In this document: piece after piece, positions 43,716 through 55,216 of the stretch | Layout of the letters: every line of letters begins with the position of its first letter | How positions within the stretch are numbered: position 1 is the first letter of the stretch | DNA from: Notospermus geniculatus | Taxonomy: Eukaryota; Nemertea; Pilidiophora; Heteronemertea; Lineidae | Assembly (NCBI GenBank): GCA_002633025.1 | Contig: NMRB01001073.1 | Location: 130,290 to 194,289, forward strand | DNA: 64,000 nucleotides | Direction: 5' to 3' | Program-made: the position numbers and the translations under genes | Notes under the pieces: model-generated | Told to the model about the DNA's origin: nothing | Seen by the model: only the letters and a program-made list of their open reading frames with translations | Databases searched by the model: none

Positions 43716-43890
43716 GCACCCTCTGTTGAGTGCCCGGTGGGGCATCCTATAACAGAAAAATCTGTTATAGGATGCCCCAGGGGGCATTTAGTTTTACTAA
43801 GACATGATTTTAAATGCACCCCCGGTCACTCGGTTACAGCCTTATTTTGTGGACACTGTTATAGAATGCCCCCCTCCGCCACCACTAAAT
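43716..43890. repeat. GATGCCC-rich inverted repeat
   Basis: GGGGCATCCTATAACAGA is followed by its complement, then ACTGTTATAGAATGCCCCCC. Related to 9734-9861. Confidence 0.6.
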
Positions 43891-43934
43891 GACTGTTAGT
43901 ACGAGGTTCAGCGATGTATTCGAGGTTTAATANT

Positions 43935-44240
43935 GATTTGACCTACTTTTCAAGGTCACACAGGTAAAGTTTGAAATTTTGCCATTTGGTTGCACGTTTC
44001 GTAACTGCAAAGAGTATTATCCTGAAGCTTGATACATACAGCCCTATGTCAGTTGACCTGTGACAGCAAGTTTCAGTCCGATTCGATTCTTAGCTTGGTC
44101 ACCAGGTGGCAAAAATGAAAACTCAACTTCCAATAATACCTGAACTACATATGTACATGTAACATCTGGATCGTCTGCAAATTTTCATCACCCGTGCATC
44201 AAAAGAGGATACATCATTGATTTGACATACTTTTCAAGGC
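43935..44240. repeat. diverged third unit of the 294-bp repeat
   Basis: Shares GACCTACTTTTCAAGGTCAC, CAAGTTTCAGTCCGATTCG and CAAATTTTCATCA with 42115-42580. AGGCCACAGAGGTA is duplicated again at 44237-44275. Confidence 0.6.
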
Positions 44241-44279
44241 CACAGAGGTATACTTTTCAAGGCCACAGAGGTAAAAATT

Positions 44280-45115
44280 CAAAATTTTTCATTTGGTGGT
44301 ACTTTTCGTGGCTATTCGACATCATATCTTCTAACTTGGTGTGATCAGGTGTCTGGGTACCCTGGCTGTTTACCTGGTACTCAAGGCTTGCCTGGGAACA
44401 TTTCGATTTAACATTTGTCATTTGTTCTTTTGGTACATTCACACAGTTGAGCACATGGTCCATGGACCATATCAATCATTTTCAAACAGCAATGCCAGCC
44501 AGTTATCCTCCCCCCAAACCCACCCTACTACTATTATCAGTCTCAACTTTAGCCGTATGGCTTTGGCCGCGAACCCTTGCAGCCACCAGGCTTGTTTGTA
44601 CAAGTATTAAAACGATAATTATAGTTATCACGGTCAATATTACAGGTAGAATGGTGAGAACATCTCTCATCCGTTGGGTTTTGAGGATTCCCGATTGATT
44701 ACACAGTGATCGTGAAGTTCGGAGGTATGCGGAGCATTATAAAACGAGGGGTGCACTCTGAAATGACACATTTTTCTGTATTGCCCTGATCAAAAGTCAC
44801 GGTCTCTCTATAGATTTCGGTTGTACGGAAACACTGAGACATGGCGAACACTAGAAAACGCTACACCTCTATCGACCTTGCCTTCGGCACTAAACTGCAT
44901 ACTGTCAACTACTGTAGCCTGTTGTTTTTGGCAGTAATTAATTTTTCAGGGATGCTCAATAAATTAGACCTACACAACGACCTAGTAGATCATAGGCCAA
45001 GGTCGATGTGGGATATAGACTGAGGCACGCAGTGTCTGTAATACGCATGCGCGAACTGCGCAGCATTACAGGGACTGAGACCAACCTCAACAATTTTTGT
45101 TACAAGAATACCGAA
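44280..45115. other. no gene recognised
   Basis: Short ORFs only. A 60-codon frame at 44841 starts in a good ATG context but has no support. Confidence 0.35.
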
Positions 45116-45120
45116 ATCCT

Positions 45121-45245
45121 GGGACCTTATTCACGAAGCTCCTGCAACTTACGGGAGTGCGCAAACTACTTTCCTTTTGCGGACAACCTATTGTTCACTA
45201 TCAGCCCGACAAAGGATGTTACGGGGGCTTTGTGAATAAGGTCCC
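45121..45245. mobile_element. MITE, GGGACCTTATTCAC ends
   Basis: Arms GGGACCTTATTCACGAAGC and complement with one mismatch. The interior is about 85 bp. No clear target duplication was identified. Confidence 0.75.
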
Positions 45246-45434
45246 CGGTATCAAAGCTGATTGGTCGATTTTGAATCCAGATGTTTGCATGCTGATTGGC
45301 CATTTTGGGGGTCACATGATTGCAAAATAGCGACGTTCTATTTAACGAACTTCAGTCAGACAGAAGCAAAGATTGGTAATACCTTGATCGCACCATGGAG
45401 GTCTTTCTCCGCAGTACTGATGACCTGATCCTCC

Positions 45435-45746
45435 ATGAGTGACACTAAAGGAGATCGACATAGGAGAGTTGTGTCGTCTTTATCGAGAAATTTGCCAAAG
45501 ACCGATGCCACCGGGCCGGGATATGATGGGGGCAGTCGTGCGCAAAGCAGCGTCACAAAAGTTTTAGACGTTGTGGCCAGACCCTCGGTTGGTAGACCGA
45601 GGGTCTGGCTGCGCGAGACTATGTGGGATACGGATGGAAGTGAGACATCGAGATTGGGTAATGTGCCTGGCCTGAAGTCGAGAAATTTGACACTGACGGC
45701 GACCTTGGAAATCGCAGTACTCATTTCCAGTTACCATACTTTACGG
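45435..45746 (+). CDS. hypothetical two-exon gene, exon 1
   Basis: 104 codons from ATG to a consensus donor CGG|GTGAGT in phase 0. The sequence is Ser/Arg-rich with no known domain. Against it: a 13-bp perfect inverted repeat (CAGACCCTCGGT near 45580 and complement near 45600) lies in the middle, and an equally long open frame exists on the other strand (45724-45356). It could be non-coding. Confidence 0.28.
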
Positions 45747-45884
45747 GTGAGTTATCTTTGAGTTGTACAAGAATTTCAATCAGAATCATTCAGGTTTGGG
45801 TTTATACAGGTTTATTATTGCTTGACTTCCTCATTGACGGTCAATGAGTTACAGGATTAGCATAATATGTGTTCTTCCTTGTAG

Positions 45885-46121
45885 ATGCCAAACTTCCCTA
45901 TGCTTATTTGCCCCGTTCGATTTGACAGATATCACCAGCACTTCTCGGATCCTTCTTGCACTTCATTTTGCCGCAACAGTTGTTATCGCGGCACCAATGA
46001 CCCTCGCTGTTGCACCTTAAAAAGGAGAAAATACCAAAATCTGATGAAAAAGAATCACCAACTCGAAGTTGACTTCTCAGTCAGTTTGAAGACCGCCCTT
46101 GGTTATTGGGACATTGGATAG
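45885..46121 (+). CDS. hypothetical two-exon gene, exon 2 (Cys-rich)
   Basis: After acceptor TTCTTCCTTGTAG the frame gives 78 codons to TAG. Six Cys lie in a C-x16-C-x3-C-x3-C-x8-CC pattern (from CPVRFDRYHQ to DPRCC), followed by a basic stretch. Phase 0 fits exon 1, for a total of 182 aa. No signal peptide is present in exon 1, so secretion is not supported. The family is not recognised. Confidence 0.28.
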   Translation: MPNFPMLICPVRFDRYHQHFSDPSCTSFCRNSCYRGTNDPRCCTLKRRKYQNLMKKNHQLEVDFSVSLKTALGYWDIG

Positions 46122-46140
46122 AGTTCACTGATGACTATAA

Positions 46141-46365
46141 GGCCGTTTAGACGACAGGCAAAAAATCCACATGCGATCCGATCGAATCCGAATGTGGTTC
46201 AAAAGTCTTGCGTGTAAACGCTACCCAATGCGGTCCAATGTGGATTTTGGACTGCATTGGACCACATACGATCTCGTCTAAACGCAACTGAGACCCGATA
46301 CGGGTCGATCGGATCCAATCGGATCGAATCTGAATGTGGTTTTTTGGCTTGTCGTCTAAACGGCC
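46141..46365. mobile_element. MITE, GGCCGTTTAGACGAC ends
   Basis: Ends GGCCGTTTAGACGACAGGC and a complement with one change. Internal subrepeats include GATCGAATC(C/T)GAATGTGG twice, in direct orientation. TAA precedes the left end but is not repeated on the right. Confidence 0.7.
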
Positions 46366-46369
46366 CCAG

Positions 46370-46925
46370 TGACGTGGTGAATGCTCCATGGTGTGGTGAT
46401 GACTGATTTGTCTGGGTGCCAGTAATTAACACTTAGGCTAATTGAAAAAGTGAATTGACGGCGGGAACTTATCATGAAAGACTAGCATTTTGTAATAACC
46501 GAAGCTTGAAAAATTTCCTAATCCCTTTAACCTCTTATCTGTGAATGCATGGGTGCCAATCAGTCAATCTTACTTTGCCCACAAGTGACCACAAATAAAA
46601 TAGGGCTACCACAGTATTTACGTAACAGGGCAGTTGTCCTTCATTGCATCATCCAAAATAGGCTCGGTAAAAGTTTGAAAAGGACACCCGGTCTCTTGGA
46701 AGGCCCAGGCCTATTCATGACTAATCCTACCCTGACCTACTTGTTATCAGGTTATTATTGGGTTTGAAATGGACATCATACAACCTGGTCTCCAGACAAA
46801 AATTGGGCTCCCCATGTTGCGCTTTCTTGGCCCACCCTGTAGATCGAGGCGGGTTACCGAACCCGCACCGTGTAAAAGTGATCAATCCATCCTGAACCGA
46901 ACCCGCCCGTGGAGGGTTGACGTAG
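46370..46925. other. no gene recognised
   Basis: Short ORFs only. Confidence 0.35.
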
Positions 46926-47039
46926 GGCCGAATCGGTTAATGCCGTCCTGGGTATAACAGAAATATACCCAGTAGTCTTGAACGTTAGTTGTGGTGTTAT
47001 ATTTTTGGTGACTGGGAGGGGAATGTGGATGGTAGTCAG

Positions 47040-47100
47040 CTGCCCTGCATTCAGAGAGACTTTAGTGAAAAGTCTCTCTGAATGCAGGACAGCTGACAGG
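47040..47100. repeat. short hairpin
   Basis: CAGCTGCCCTGCATTCAGAG and its near complement (CTCTGAATGCAGGACAGCTG) face each other around a loop of about 20 bases at 47038-47098. Confidence 0.7.
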
Positions 47101-47235
47101 GATCTGTGGTTATAAGTATTTATTAGCAAATGCAGATTTGTAGGGAAATGGAAGGGCTGGGGAGATATTCATCCTGCTAAAAAACGTTTTCAGCAAAAAA
47201 AAATAAACAGAGAAACTGACACGTGAAAAAAATAA

Positions 47236-47320
47236 AAAAATTCCTATCGCAAGGCTCGAACCCGGCGCCCCGGATTCAGAGCCGGACGCTCTACCGATGC
47301 GCCAGCCGGCCACGTTATGA
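47236..47320 (-). repeat. tRNA-derived SINE head
   Basis: The minus strand reads GGCTGGCGCATCGGTAGAGC (A box) and CGCCGGGTTCGAGCC (B box), with a Gln-like CTCTGAA anticodon loop between. The anticodon and acceptor stems pair poorly, so it is a SINE head or tRNA pseudogene rather than a working tRNA. It is followed by an A/T-rich tail. Confidence 0.55.
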
Positions 47321-48746
47321 CGGTGGGTGCTCAATAAATGTTTATAAACATATCCCAGCTACTCAACATATTTTTATGTTAATTAAAAATGACGTTGCAA
47401 ATCAGAATAATCTTCCAAAAATCGCATTTTACAACATCCACAGAGCAAGTCCCCAGCAAATCTGTCAGCGTATCGCTACATAATGTATCCATCTACGTTC
47501 ACAGTCACTAAAAACGTGAACCAACCGTCCGGTATATTCCATCTGGACATTAGGTGCATATTTCCTATGAGTCCAGTTCTATTGATTGACCCGTGACAAG
47601 TCTTTGACTAGCTTCGCTGTTGGCCGCTACGCGGCGCGTTGGGCCCTTGCGTCCAGGTTCAATGTCGTCCCACCAAACTATACCCTGGGTATAGTTCGAT
47701 CTACAAAAGTATACCGAGGATTGGATACAGCACCTGAAGACGAGATTGTTCTTGCACATGCCACATTCATGACCATGCACAAGCATGACAAGTCGAAAAA
47801 CATCGCTCTAGCGCCCGACACGACGGGCACCATTTTGATATAGTCATCAGATAATACAGTCATCAAATAATTTTTCGTGCCGTTTATCGTCACTCAAATC
47901 CGCAATAGTAGCCTACTCGCAGCACGGCTGATGTAATGTCGATGCGGACGTAGATGAACGCACGACACCGATTCGGTGAACAAACATATATGACGCAGAT
48001 CGGCTCTGTTCGTTTGCTCATTTCTTTGAAATTGTGATCTTAACTTGCGATAAGTTTGGACCATTGTGTTAAGACAAATGTTAACAGTTGACTCATGCTA
48101 TCGATGAGCACAAAAGCTGTCAATATTGACTGGTATTTTGACGATGTTGATTGCAAAACTGTCGTCTCAGTTGAAGCGAAAAACAAAATGGCGGCCATCC
48201 ATTCCTAACTCGTACACATAGGCTCAAAACTACGGTACTGGGTATAGGCCTACTTTTGTAGATCGAACTATACCCAGGGTATAGTTTTGTAGGACGACAT
48301 TGAACCTGGGTATATTTCTGTTATACCCAGGACGACATTAACCGATTCGGCGGAGGTGGTAGGTTTCCTCAAACCCGCACCGTATAAAAAAGGCCTTTAG
48401 AGCTACACCTGCAAGATACGCCTTGCAAACAAATGTTTCAGGGTGATAAACCCTTTGCGAAGCCATTGTTCGCCGGCATATTCGTGTACCGTGTACATGT
48501 GTAGTTCTATGTGAACCCGGTGTAATGACTCAGGATGCCCCCCCCCCCCCCTTCTTATTGCCCGACGAGCAATCTTAATCACAAATTTCTGTCTTTCATT
48601 GCCCCCTGGGGCAGCGAAAATCAACTCGGTTTCCAAGAAAATTGATTGTCAATGCCCGCTTCGAGCGCTGTGTTTCACCAGTGAAACGCCGTCTGTGAAT
48701 GCCTTCTCGGCTCATTGGAAAATTACGGTTGGTTGCCAGCTCGCCA

Positions 48747-49043
48747 CGTGGCCGAGTGGGCTAAGACGTTATAAAGTGCTTTTCACAATGTCCGGTCATT
48801 TTTGCACTCATTTGACCCCGCAATGGAACCTAACCACAAACAACAAGTGGGCCAATTACGTGTGCATGATTGCATGGTTATCTTGAATCAAATAAAGACC
48901 TGAACAAGGTCCGATTAGAAGTCGGTCAACCGTGAACTAACATGCACATGTATGATTCCCGAATTTGTGGTTTGTGGTTAGGTTCCATTGCAAGGTAAAA
49001 TGAGTGCAAAAATGACTCGACATTCTGAAAAGCACTTTACTAA
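48747..49043. mobile_element. tRNA-like SINE head broken by a foldback MITE
   Basis: CCACGTGGCCGAGTGGGCTAA is a Ser/Leu-type A box at 48753, but no B box follows. Instead AAAGTGCTTTTCACAATG (about 48776) begins an inverted repeat closed by its complement near 49040. The arms share TTTTTGCACTCATTT and GGAACCTAACCACAAAC. Confidence 0.6.
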
Positions 49044-49180
49044 TCGATAATTTATTTCTTTCCAGGTTTAGGAATATCGATCCCCTGCACAGGACTTTCA
49101 TTCTTGTCGTTGTTCGAACATTTACCACAAACCACAACGTAGAAAATGGATACAAATGGTCACTTATTACAGCCATTATT

Positions 49181-49253
49181 TTAGCCGGCCGAAATATTAA
49201 GGTCAAAAATAGTGGCTCTCCACCATGGTGACCACGTGAGCCAATACTCCTCT
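49181..49253 (-). CDS. putative secreted-peptide precursor, exon 3
   Basis: After acceptor TTTTAGTATTTACAG the first base completes Arg. The frame gives 23 residues, starting EEYWLTWSPWW, then TAA at 49183-49181. With exon 2 this places the peptide directly after a basic LRKR site. Confidence 0.33.
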
Positions 49254-49335
49254 CTGTAAATACTAAAAAAAAGTACCTAAAGTGCTACGTTTGTTTCCTA
49301 CTTTGACTATCGTTAGCATGTTTAAGCCTCCTTAC

Positions 49336-49369
49336 CTTTTTCTCAGCGGCTGCAGCAATTCGTCCTGCC
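49336..49369 (-). CDS. putative secreted-peptide precursor, exon 2
   Basis: A 34-base exon between TCGCTTCCAG and AAAAAG|GTAAGG, both good splice sites. It encodes GQDELLQPLRK with one split codon at each end, consistent with exons 1 and 3. Confidence 0.35.
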
Positions 49370-50214
49370 CTGGAAGCGATGTGAAAAACAAATATTAATG
49401 TCTGTAATACCAAATATTGCAGGAGATTAACAACGGATTACAGATTAAGAAAATGTTACATTTTGATTCTCTCTCAAAAATAAACTGCCCAAAACCGCAG
49501 CAACTCAACTCTCGCTGCATGACCTGGCACCACAAAACGTCACATCGAGAACCCTGTCGCAATCAGGCTGGTATATGGCTAAACACGTAGAGACATCTCC
49601 TCACACTCGACAGCTATAGTGATAGTAAAGCTGTCGGGTGTGAGGAGAGGTCCACACTGCCCACTTCCAACATGATCCCCATCTTTCCTCTAAATCAGAA
49701 TTTTCACGACCTGAAAAATGCATTTAGCTGAGAATCAAATGAGCTTCAAAATGTCGCCAGTTTCTAAACTTAACAAACAGAGAATAAAAATCAAATATTT
49801 TGTTACAAATTTCAAACTTTTACCAAAAATGCATTTTATTCACGGGTCGAAATATTGGTCGTTAATGGTTTCTGTTGGTACTTAATACCCGTTAAAAGAA
49901 AAAATGCGCACAAGGCTTATTTTTTGGAAATATTCCATATTCACGGGTGAGCATATAGATTGTAAGGGTGCACTCAGAAATAGCGTCATCATCAGTGTTA
50001 TCGCTGGTGCAATTTCTCAAACTCTCGATTCAGTTTTCACGTTAAACTAAAAATATTAGGAGGTTATATTATCAATTCATCGCATAGGCCTGACGTAATT
50101 TTCTCCGATGTGCGGTAAACCATGTATTAATTCAGTTGCTTCGAGGGGTGACAAATCAGTTGCTCGGAGCCGAATCAATTCCGTCAGTTCAGAAACAATT
50201 ACAATGCCGCTCAC

Positions 50215-50284
50215 CATCGGCAATTATGCCAGCTTCGAGGGCAACCACTAGAACAAGTAGCATGAAAATAGCTGTCATCATCAT
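50215..50284 (-). CDS. putative secreted-peptide precursor, exon 1 (signal peptide)
   Basis: After acceptor CTATTTTCAG (exon from 50293) three consecutive ATG codons open a frame with a clear signal-peptide core (MTAIFMLLVLVVALEAG). It ends at donor GATG|GTGAGC with one base over. The three exons join in phase into a precursor of about 58 residues: signal, short acidic spacer, RKR, and a Trp-rich C-terminal peptide. No family is recognised, so 'precursor of a small bioactive peptide' is inference from this layout. A neuropeptide or defence peptide are options. A 5' UTR exon should lie upstream. Confidence 0.38.
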
Positions 50285-50960
50285 CGTCTTTGCCTGAAAA
50301 TAGACAAACAAAATACATTCCTCGACAATAATTGATAAAAAAAATGATTCCTGCAACTTCTTTATCCGCAACATTCTCGGTACAAGTTCTAAAAAGAAGT
50401 CTCCTCTCATCCCAGCACGTGCTGGGGCCATGATTTATTGAATATGCGCTACTAGGCTCATTTTAGGTTCGAATATACCGCTGCTCACCCGGGTGTGAAT
50501 ACCAGATGAACAAATGACAAATGTTAAGTCCAGGGTAACATGCTCATGATCAAGATTTTGCATACGTACAGTATGCTTGTAGGTGTCTAAATAACAGGTT
50601 AGAACATTCTAGTTTGCTATTGTTGAAGTGAAAAGTTTAAGTTTGGGTTATAATCATTCTGATAACTATCAACATGCCTAGCGGCGAAAATGGTTCACGT
50701 GCGAAGAGTTTGACAGTGGAGTCACATTGAACGAAGATAGGCCAATAGTTAGCATGGAGATTTTGAAAATTTCGGTCTGACGATGCAAGGCCCTGTCTGA
50801 GGGCATAGGGAGATTTTGTTGGAGAACGTAGTGCTGCTAAAGAAATGCGGCCAATTAGAGAACTCCATTCTGATTCGGATGACAGCCACACATTGCATTG
50901 TAGTGTAAAGTCACGGCTCACAACACACAGTGCTGAACTTCGGCAACTTCCCCAACTTAA

Positions 50961-51198
50961 AGGAGTTAGACGCCGAAGTTGTAAACAAGCTGGTTTGTTT
51001 ACAAATATGGTCGGCAAACTAGTTTTATTCCTTCGTGCAGGTGGCAGCACCCGTGATCGTTAGACTGGTTCCCGGTCCGATGCAACTCACTCACGACATT
51101 CACGTCAGTACATATCACCGACAATAGGTGGCAGCACCGCAGGCGTCCGTGGATAGAGAACCAGTGAGTGAGTGTTTACAACTTCGGCGTCTAACTCC
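50961..51198. mobile_element. TTAA-flanked MITE
   Basis: Ends AGGAGTTAGACGCCGAAG and complement (28-base arms). TTAA at 50957-50960 and 51199-51202. The surrounding motif CTTAGGGGAAGTAAACTCAC is inverted at 51931-51953. Confidence 0.85.
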
Positions 51199-51202
51199 TT
51201 TA

Positions 51203-52755
51203 AGGCTTAGGGGAAGTAAACTCACTGAGTCACAGCCATGAAAAGTGAGTGTCAAGTTTTCCTGTTTACAGATCCCTGGCTCAAAATTTAGTCCTCCCAC
51301 CTTGATTTATGTTTGATAGGGACCCTCAATATCAATCAGTATCGACTGTTATGCAACCCTCTTTTGTTTTTCAGTAAGAAACTCAGTTTCAAAAAGTTGT
51401 AAAAGGAAAAGCCATTTTCTTGAACGGGCAATAAAGTTATCACATTCAAACAAACATATAAAGTAAGGTTACATACCTGCCGAGGGCAACATTTTGAGAT
51501 ACTGCTAAATTTGTCCAACAAAGATACACTTTGGAGTGATTCTGTAAAATGCATCCAAAATGGTGCACAAAGCAGAGGTTCCAGAAGGTCCACTTTCTAG
51601 CTCACTATGGATGTACAGAGGCCGATGTGTTAGGCTCCTAGGCCTATGTCTTTGCATAGCAAGATGTATGAGGCTAGGTTAGATAATGTTCTGTGACTTT
51701 GTTGCATCATATTTTTAAAGTTCCCAGTGGTGAGGTAACATAGGTTTGTATGAATGAAACTGATGAACGTCTGAATTTGTTGCATCATTATTGATTTGGT
51801 GACTTGGCCAGTGACTCACAGCAATTTTAAAGGCCCATTATTAGCAGATTAGGTAAGCGGTTCTTGCCTTTCTTCAGGAGAATATGTCCTGGAACCCCTC
51901 TTAGATGTCCAAAATTAGGCCTCTTTGCGTCAAGTGAGTTTACTTCCCCTAAGCCCTAACCCAAGAAGAGATCAGTTACACGTATAAATGGCGCATGTAG
52001 TATTCGGTGTTTATCGCAGCCAATCTACTGACATGTTTTTTTTCACCTCAGCTGATTCATAACACGACGTTTGGGGCACGAGGTGATTTTAGGGGGTTCA
52101 ATAGCAATATGAGAGTCGTGGTGTTGGAACAAATGAACTAAAAGAACGATGAATATTGTTTGGTGCTGGGCATGACTACAGGGATGTCTTCTAATACCGG
52201 TATTCTCACTGCACTGGTCCATCTATTGACCAAACGCGGCGACTTCCATGAAGTAAAGCAGTTGTGGAGAGCGGGTAAACTAAAGGGGGCGCGGTACACA
52301 ACTAGGGAGTTTAACAAACCGCGGCTGAATCTGTTAAAGTAGAAACGAAACATTTGGCTTTTATTAAACAAGTCACGGGTGTGCTAAATGTACCTGTAAA
52401 TATAGCGTCATTTCTATTTTATTACACATGTATCATCATCAGTGATAGACAATTTTCTAAAATTCAATACTCGTTAAAGCCGCACACTATGCACCGCTAC
52501 TCACTCCCCAGTTCGGCCGAATAGATAGTGCAACCTCATCTACAGGCGTGCGTAGTGTATAGAACCATAGAACCACATATTATAGCATTATCCTGCATCG
52601 AGGTTTTGGGAATCCCCTTGGGGAATCCCCAATGCTGTGTGTAGTCTTGCGCAGCCAGCCACACAGTACTGCTACGGTTCCCCAGATTCGAAACAGCGGC
52701 TGGGTGACCGAGACTATGCTCGTCGATTATAACCCAGCTGTCTATAGTGTCTGGC
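51203..52755. other. no gene recognised
   Basis: Short ORFs only. The GGGGAAGTAAACTCAC motif inverted across 51210 and 51940 hints at a larger, decayed element. Confidence 0.4.
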
Positions 52756-52760
52756 TTTAA

Positions 52761-54392
52761 AGAGGAACTGACCCCTTCAAATATAATGACTATTTTGGCT
52801 GTTCCAAATGGGTATGACACCACTCTATGGCTGGCAAAAATTTGGTGAAAAAATCTCAGCTCATTTTCAAACTACACACAAAAATGTATTTTTCAGAATT
52901 CAAATTTCCCGCTCAATTAGTGATGTCATACCTAGAACCATTTCTATAGTCATCCATTGTAAAATGTACCAAAACTTCATCCTAGAGAGCCTGTCAAGTG
53001 CACTTTCTGACTCAAAGTGTTGATTTAGGAGGAAAAGTCCAAAGTAAACACTAACTGTCTCAGGAAGGGTACTATTATTCAACAAACTGTTGAGATTGAT
53101 TAAGATATCGAAATCTCTAAATATGGTATTTTCAATTATTTCTGAATTTTCACCTCAATTTCAAGTGTAAAGATCCCCACAGGGTAACTTATTGACATTA
53201 GAAATATATTCTTTCCAGCTGTCTTAGATACAGATATAGCATATTTTGCAATGGTCACTATATTGTAATGGTTCTCTGAATGACATCACTAATTCAGTCG
53301 ACCCGCAAAGGTATGAACAGCGCCACGACGTGTCAGCCGCGGTATTTGGCGGTACTAACTGCTAAATCACTGAACGAAAGCGAGGCAGTGACGTAGGCGT
53401 AGCAGACGCTATAAAACAATCACTAATTACGCACGATTAGTAAGACGTTTGAAGGTGGCGTGATGTTTACATGTTAATGCATGTTTCTCTACGAAAGTTG
53501 CCGAAAATTTCATCGAAATCGGTTCAGTTTTGGCCGAGTTATCGATCGAAAGGTGACCTTGTGTTTTCGTAAACAGGCGTTCTTCAAAGTGCGTACACTT
53601 TCTTGGAATAGTATTTTGAAACTTCTGCTTAGGTCATTCGGGTTGTTATAACATAGAAGAATCCACATGCGAACCGTGGTTTTATGCACGCATGTCTGAG
53701 GGGTTGACAATCACCCCGAAACACAACCACATTTTCAAGAAATCTCTTTCGCTTTATCCATTGTCTACTGGTTCCATGGGCTCCGACGGTGGCGCTGACT
53801 GGTCGAATCGTCAGTCAGCGCCACGTCGGCCACCAAGGAACCAGGTTTATGCCTGCAAGAATCGTTACCTACTGTTGTTCAAACTGCGTACAAAAACTTG
53901 GAATACCATGCCGATGTATGAAATTAATACAGATTGGAGATTGATAGTTTCTCCATCCATTCAGTTTTGCTGGTTTTATGCAGGCAAATATTTATGGAGT
54001 TATGGCGATGTTTTTAACAACGCTCTACTCCAAGTGACCTCCAATTCTGTGCGGAGGACGAAATTTCTTAAACGATTTCTNGAACGGTCTTCTCGATAAA
54101 CGCACTTTTGTGCGAGTTGTCCGATTTCTCGAATGAGGTACTCGAGGAGCCTCGTCGAGGGCCCCGATCGCCTATTATTTTCCCGCGCGCAAAATAAATC
54201 TGCCGTAGAAAAGGACCTTTGCGGGTCGACTGAATTGAGCGGGAAATTTGAATTTGAAAATTACATTTTGGTGTTTATTTCGGAAATGGGTGGAGATTTT
54301 CAAATCAAACTGTTGTGAGTCCTGAAGTGATATCATAAGGCATTTTGAGGTGTAGGTAGCCCAGTTTCGCTGGCAAAGTGGTCAGTTCCCCT
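52761..54392. mobile_element. TTAA-flanked DNA element, 1.6 kb, non-autonomous
   Basis: Terminal repeats AGAGGAACTGACC and GGTCAGTTCCCCT (one mismatch) with TTAA at 52757-52760 and 54393-54396, the target preference of piggyBac. There is no transposase. The 135-codon frame at 53692-54099 crosses an inverted repeat (GGTTCC...GGTGGCGCTGACTGG near 53770-53850) and an N base, and is not credible. Confidence 0.65.
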
Positions 54393-55216
54393 TTAAATTT
54401 ACATCTTGTATGTGTATAATGTTTGTCTGCCAATCCTATCTCATGTATTGTGCAATGGATTATGAATCAACCAAATAGAAAAGAGCTTGAAAGGGCATGT
54501 TCTTTTTATGAACATTTTTCCCAACTAATTTTTCATGTACATGTAGTTGCAGTTGTTTGATTTTCATGATAACTTCAGGTATAATATTTTATTATTTGAA
54601 CTAACGTCCCGACCTGAAATTTCGCCAGCGGTATGACGTCGAAATTTTGACGTCAATCTTGTAGAGGGGGTCCTAAAATTCCGCCAATTCGCTAATTATC
54701 TGAATTTTCTTCTAAATATGATGATTTTTCTTTTGAATAACGCTTTAAGCTTGCAGTATTACCTGTATCACCGGCACTGGATGAAACGAAGGTAAATTGA
54801 TTGGTACATAACCCAAATATCAGCCGTCGCAAGTTGCCACCCGTGCGAAGCATCTTGGTTGGTGAGAGCGTAATCGTGTCATATGGGAATGACGTGATGC
54901 GTCATGACGTCAAAAGGCTGAGTTTCATTCAGAATGATTTGGATTCAGATTGGGGCCTAGGCACTGCAGCATTGCTATGCTTTTTTGTAGTTTATAATAC
55001 TATTTCATGATTTATCGTAGCATCAACGAAACAATGGATTTTGGGATATTGTTGTCCATCTGTTGAACCAAATTCAAGTCATCATGGTCGACGCCGTGTT
55101 CAATCAAGTTAAGTCAACAACGTTTTCAATCGATAAATATTCAATGATAAATATATTCATTTAAATTATACATGAAAGTGATTCTTGAGACAATTTGTCC
55201 ACCTCAGTCAAACTAC

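Larger units (their letters stand above)
46929..48345. mobile_element. nested foldbacks with TATACCC motifs
   Basis: The outer pair is CCGAATCGGTTAATG-CGTCCTGGGTATAA at 46929-46970 and the complement at 48310-48345. The inner pair is TCAATGTCGTCC-CAAACTATACCCTGGGTATA at 47660-47720 and the complement at 48238-48300. GGGTATA/TATACCC words mark all four arms. No transposase is present; ORFs inside are short. Confidence 0.6.

Noticed and set aside
53692-54099. 135-codon ORF in the TTAA-flanked element
   Set aside because: Crosses an inverted repeat and an N, with no recognisable domain.
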